Part shown: in pieces, positions 61,527-64,000 of the stretch | Numbering within the stretch: the first letter of the stretch is position 1 | Layout of the letters: each line of letters begins with the position of its first letter | Assembly (NCBI RefSeq): GCF_013112225.1 | Contig: NZ_JABFHI010000001.1 | Coordinates: forward strand, 124,001 to 188,000 | Length of the DNA: 64,000 bases | Source of the DNA: Vreelandella azerica | GTDB lineage: Bacteria > Pseudomonadota > Gammaproteobacteria > Pseudomonadales > Halomonadaceae | Direction of reading: 5' to 3' | Program-made: the position numbers and the translations under genes | The notes under the pieces: generated by a model | What the model saw: the letters and a program-made list of their open reading frames with translations, nothing else | What the model was told of the DNA's origin: nothing | Database searches by the model: none

Positions 61527-62204
61527 ATGATCGACTGGCAGACAATAGATACCGTGCTTCTGGACATGGACGGCACCCTGCTTGACCTGCATTTTGATAG
61601 CCACTTCTGGCTTGAGCATTTGCCGCGCCGCTATGTTGAACTGCACCAGCTTGATGAAGCCTCGCAAGCGAGATTGACGAAAGAGCAGCTGATTGCACGT
61701 ATTACCGATATGCAGGGTACCTTGAGCTGGTACAGCCTGGATTACTGGAGCCAGGAGCTGGGGGTAGATATCATCGCTCTCAAGCGTGAGGTTCAGCATC
61801 TGATTGGCTTGCGCGGTGATGCACTGGATTTTCTTCAGTGGCTTAAAACCCAGCATCCCCGGGTGATATTGGCCACCAATGCAGACCGTGCAAGCCTGGC
61901 GCTCAAACTGCCGCTAACAGGGTTGGAAAGCTATCTGGATGCGATCGTTTCTTCCCAGGATGTAGGCGCCGCCAAGGAAGAGCAGGCTTTCTGGTTCGCC
62001 CTGCAGGAAATCGAACCCTTCGACCCAGCCCGCACCCTGTTTATTGACGATAACCCCAAGGTACTGGAAAGCGCCCGTGAATTCGGTATTTGCTACCTGC
62101 TGGGTATCCGCGAGCCTGACAGTCAGCGTCCAGAAAAAGTGCTCAAGGAATTCGTCGCCCTGGATCGTTTTGCTGACTTGATGCAGTCTTCACCAACTGT
62201 CTAG
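61527..62204 (+). CDS. yrfG: HAD-family GMP/IMP nucleotidase YrfG
   Basis: The ATG at 61527 follows AGGAG. HAD motif I is VLLDMDGTLLDLHFD, motif II lies in RVILATNADR, and motifs III-IV include the conserved lysine (AAKEEQAF) and FIDDNPKVLESA. The product is 225 residues. In E. coli the homologue dephosphorylates GMP and IMP. It heads the yrfG-hslR-hslO set, the same order as in many gammaproteobacteria, 10 bases before hslR. Confidence 0.9.
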   Translation: MIDWQTIDTVLLDMDGTLLDLHFDSHFWLEHLPRRYVELHQLDEASQARLTKEQLIARITDMQGTLSWYSLDYWSQELGVDIIALKREVQHLIGLRGDALDFLQWLKTQHPRVILATNADRASLALKLPLTGLESYLDAIVSSQDVGAAKEEQAFWFALQEIEPFDPARTLFIDDNPKVLESAREFGICYLLGIREPDSQRPEKVLKEFVALDRFADLMQSSPTV

Positions 62205-62214
62205 GAGGTTTGCC

Positions 62215-62604
62215 GTGAGTGATGGCGTTCGACTCGATAAATGGCTGTGGGCGGCGCGTTTCTTCAAGACTCGCGCCCTGGCCAAGAAAGCCATAGAAGG
62301 TGGCAAGGTTCAATACGATGGCGCGCGGGTAAAGACCAGCAAGAACGTCGAGCTGGGGGCGCTGATTCGCGTACCTCAGGGCTGGGATATCTACGAGGTG
62401 GAAGTTATCTCGCTATCTGACCAGCGCCGTGGAGCGCCGGAGGCCCGCAAGCTGTACGCCGAAACCGAAGACAGTATTCAGCGGCGTAGTAAAGAAGCCG
62501 AAGCCCGCCGCTTGACCAATGAAGTGATGCAGCATCCGCTTAAGCGCCCGGATAAAAAGCAACGGCGTGATATTCAGCGTTTCCAGCGTCAGCAGGGCGA
62601 ATGA
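62215..62604 (+). CDS. hslR: Heat-shock protein 15, S4-type ribosome-associated protein
   Basis: Hsp15 binds free 50S subunits carrying nascent chains. The S4 RNA-binding domain is RLDKWLWAARFFKTRALAKKAIEGGKVQYDGARVK at residues 5-39. A basic C-terminal tail follows (KRPDKKQRRDIQRFQRQQG). The GTG start at 62215 has GGAGG eight bases upstream. The product is 129 residues, close to E. coli HslR. Confidence 0.95.
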   Translation: MSDGVRLDKWLWAARFFKTRALAKKAIEGGKVQYDGARVKTSKNVELGALIRVPQGWDIYEVEVISLSDQRRGAPEARKLYAETEDSIQRRSKEAEARRLTNEVMQHPLKRPDKKQRRDIQRFQRQQGE

Positions 62605-62663
62605 CATCCTCATCATCACCCTGCTGATAGCTGGTCTTCCACTCTTATTTACCGGTTGCCTCT

Positions 62664-63538
62664 ATGTCTGACCAAATCCAACGTTTCCTGTTTGACCAAA
62701 CCAATGTGCGCGGTGAGATTGTCACTCTTGAGCAGGCGTACCATGAAGTGCTCGACCGCCACGCCTACCCGGATGCCGTCAATGCGCTGCTGGGTGAATT
62801 ACTGGCTGCCGTTGCGTTGCTGACGGATACCGTCAAGCTGGATGGTACCCTGAGCATCGAAGTGCGCGGTCAGGGTAGTCTGTCACTGCTGATGGCTGAA
62901 TCCAATCCTGGGGGTGAGCTACGGGCGATTGCCCGGGTAGCCGAAAACGCCGCCTTGCCTGATGGTGACACACCTTTCCGTGAGCTGGTGGGTGACGGCC
63001 AGATTGTTATCACTCTGGACCCTAAGGATGGCAACCGCTATCAGGGCATAGTGGCGCTGGATCATGAAGATCTGGCCGGGTGCCTGGAAGCCTATTTCAG
63101 CCAGTCTGAGCAGCTGCCTACACGACTTTGGCTGGCGGCAGATGGCCAGCGGGCGGGGGCTTGCTGCTGCAGCGTCTACCCAGTGAAGCGCAAAACCAGG
63201 ACGTCGATGCCTGGGAGCGCAGTGTTCATCTGGCTGCCACCATCAAGCGCGAAGAAATGCTCGGTCTTGAGCAACGCGAGGTGCTCTATCGGCTCTATCA
63301 CGAGGAGACTGTTCGTGTATTTGAACCCAAGGCGCTGCGCTTTGGTTGCACCTGCTCCCGCGAACGGATGGCTAACGCCTTGCTCACGCTGGGTGCCAAT
63401 GAACTGCGCGATATCCTGGCTGAGCAGGGTGCCATAGACACGCAATGCCATTTCTGCCACACGGAATATCACTACACCGCCGCGGAAGTCGAAACTCTTT
63501 TAGAAGACCCGTCGGCACCGGCGCCGACCATTCATTAG
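62664..63538 (+). CDS. hslO: Redox-regulated chaperone Hsp33 (one apparent frameshift)
   Basis: Hsp33 is activated by oxidation through loss of zinc. The N-terminal domain starts [20 protein letters not shown] and contains [13 protein letters not shown]. The C-terminal zinc site is [10 protein letters not shown] with [10 protein letters not shown], giving the CxC and CxxC ligands. The frame breaks in the G-run 63155-63159. One more G gives [21 protein letters not shown] and 291 residues, the family size. The paired heat-shock genes hslR and hslO are probably co-transcribed. Confidence 0.95.
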
Positions 63539-63675
63539 AAATGTAGTCATCGATGAAGGCTATTGATGACTGAATGTCTGTTGATAAGCTACTGGATTAT
63601 CTATTGACTTGACGATTCTAACGAACAGTTGTTTAAACGTGATATTGCGCTGCAACACAAAATATTGTGGTTGTG

Positions 63676-63692
63676 TTGTAGTTTAACTACAA
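63676..63692. promoter_or_regulatory. Inverted repeat before the hslO terminator
   Basis: TTGTAGTT-T-AACTACAA is a perfect 8-base inverted repeat. It could be a dimeric regulator site. Confidence 0.45.
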
Positions 63693-63704
63693 AATATTTG
63701 CCTT

Positions 63705-63734
63705 AAGCCCCCATTTTCCGGGGGCTTTCTTTTT
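63705..63734 (+). terminator. Intrinsic terminator after hslO
   Basis: AAGCCCCC (63705-63712) and GGGGGCTT (63720-63727) form a perfect 8-base stem with a 7-base loop, followed by a T-rich tail. Confidence 0.9.
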
Positions 63735-63760
63735 GTCATAATGCACGTGATTTTAGCTTA

Positions 63761-63793
63761 CCCGACCTGGTCAAACCGGTCGGGAATGTTTTT
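63761..63793 (+). terminator. Terminator-like hairpin in the pckA leader, possible attenuator
   Basis: CCCGACC (63761-63767) and GGTCGGG (63778-63784) pair perfectly with a 10-base loop and are followed by AATG and five T. It lies 57 bases before the pckA start and downstream of the hslO terminator. Confidence 0.45.
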
Positions 63794-63849
63794 GCAGGCG
63801 TCGGAGACGCCGGATAAACGGATAAATGGCCTAAGGCCCAGGAATCGAC

Positions 63850-64000
63850 ATGACCACGACTCAAGCTGCTCCTCAAGCCCACGTAAACCTAAACACCGCC
63901 GAATTGATCGAGCGCGCTGTGGCTCGTGGTGAGGGCCGTCTGTCGGCGAACGGTGCTCTGGTGGTGAGTACCGGCGAACGCACCGGCCGCTCACCCAAGG
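63850..64000 (+). CDS. pckA: Phosphoenolpyruvate carboxykinase (ATP), N-terminal part
   Basis: The frame opens at ATG 63850 and runs off the window after 50 residues. The segment [37 protein letters not shown] matches the start of ATP-dependent PEP carboxykinase, including the TGRSPK substrate loop. The enzyme makes PEP from oxaloacetate in gluconeogenesis. Only the N-terminus is visible, so the call rests on that motif and on its common place beside hslO. Confidence 0.85.
   Translation, partial: MTTTQAAPQAHVNLNTAELIERAVARGEGRLSANGALVVSTGERTGRSPK

Larger units (their letters stand above)
63539..63849. other. hslO-pckA intergenic region
   Basis: This 311-base region has no gene. It holds the hslO terminator, an inverted repeat at 63676-63692, a terminator-like hairpin at 63761-63793 and a small hairpin GGCGTC-GGA-GACGCC at 63797-63811. 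The 10-mer ACAAAATATT occurs twice (near 63657 and 63689), flanking the first inverted repeat. The density of structure suggests regulated expression of pckA. Confidence 0.55.

Overview
The window looks like a chromosomal segment of a halophilic gammaproteobacterium, most likely Halomonas or a close relative. This rests on the gene order (dxr-rseP-bamA-skp-lpxD-fabZ-lpxA-lpxB-rnhB-dnaE-accA-tilS, nrdR-ribD-ribB-ribH-nusB-thiL-pgpA, nudE/yrfG-hslR-hslO-pckA), moderately high GC, acidic proteins, FabV as enoyl reductase and a Pseudomonas-type two-subunit arginine succinyltransferase. The genus is an inference. There are no rRNA or tRNA genes, CRISPR arrays, insertion sequences or phage genes.

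Layout: 1-15.9 kb is the envelope-biogenesis, lipid A, DNA polymerase III and acetyl-CoA carboxylase cluster. 15.8-24.4 kb holds ppx (minus strand), rho, ubiD, a flavin reductase, a regulated DAHP synthase locus and two proteins of unknown function. 24.6-33.7 kb holds fabV, an AraC-type regulator and the arginine succinyltransferase (ast/aru) operon. 33.8-40.7 kb holds a DUF2252 protein, a TRIC-type channel, a 1010-residue AsmA/YdbH-like protein, DUF3581 and a universal stress protein. 41-43.8 kb is a TRAP transporter. 43.8-45.3 kb is an AT-rich island with an orphan OmpR-type response regulator. 45.4-48.6 kb holds mmsA, an orphan ORF and a DsbG-like protein. 48.9-55.6 kb is the riboflavin/nusB/thiL/pgpA run, followed by lon with a sigma-32-like promoter, a PAS chemoreceptor, nudE, yrfG-hslR-hslO and the start of pckA.

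Two things stand out. (1) The DAHP synthase gene is preceded by a 32-residue ORF containing His-His-Tyr-Tyr-Trp-Phe and then a 13-bp GC-rich terminator, which is the architecture of an aromatic amino acid attenuator. A second 29-codon ORF follows, with mutually exclusive hairpins just before the synthase ribosome-binding site. (2) The ast/aru operon is preceded by a degenerate array of 15-bp direct repeats.

A caution for every user: at least 15 genes, including essential dnaE, rho, bamA and rseP, are split by single-base losses. I infer 19 such losses. All are minus one, and nearly all fall in homopolymer runs of five or more. This is the mark of sequencing or assembly error, so I annotate these genes as whole CDSs and give the site of each break.
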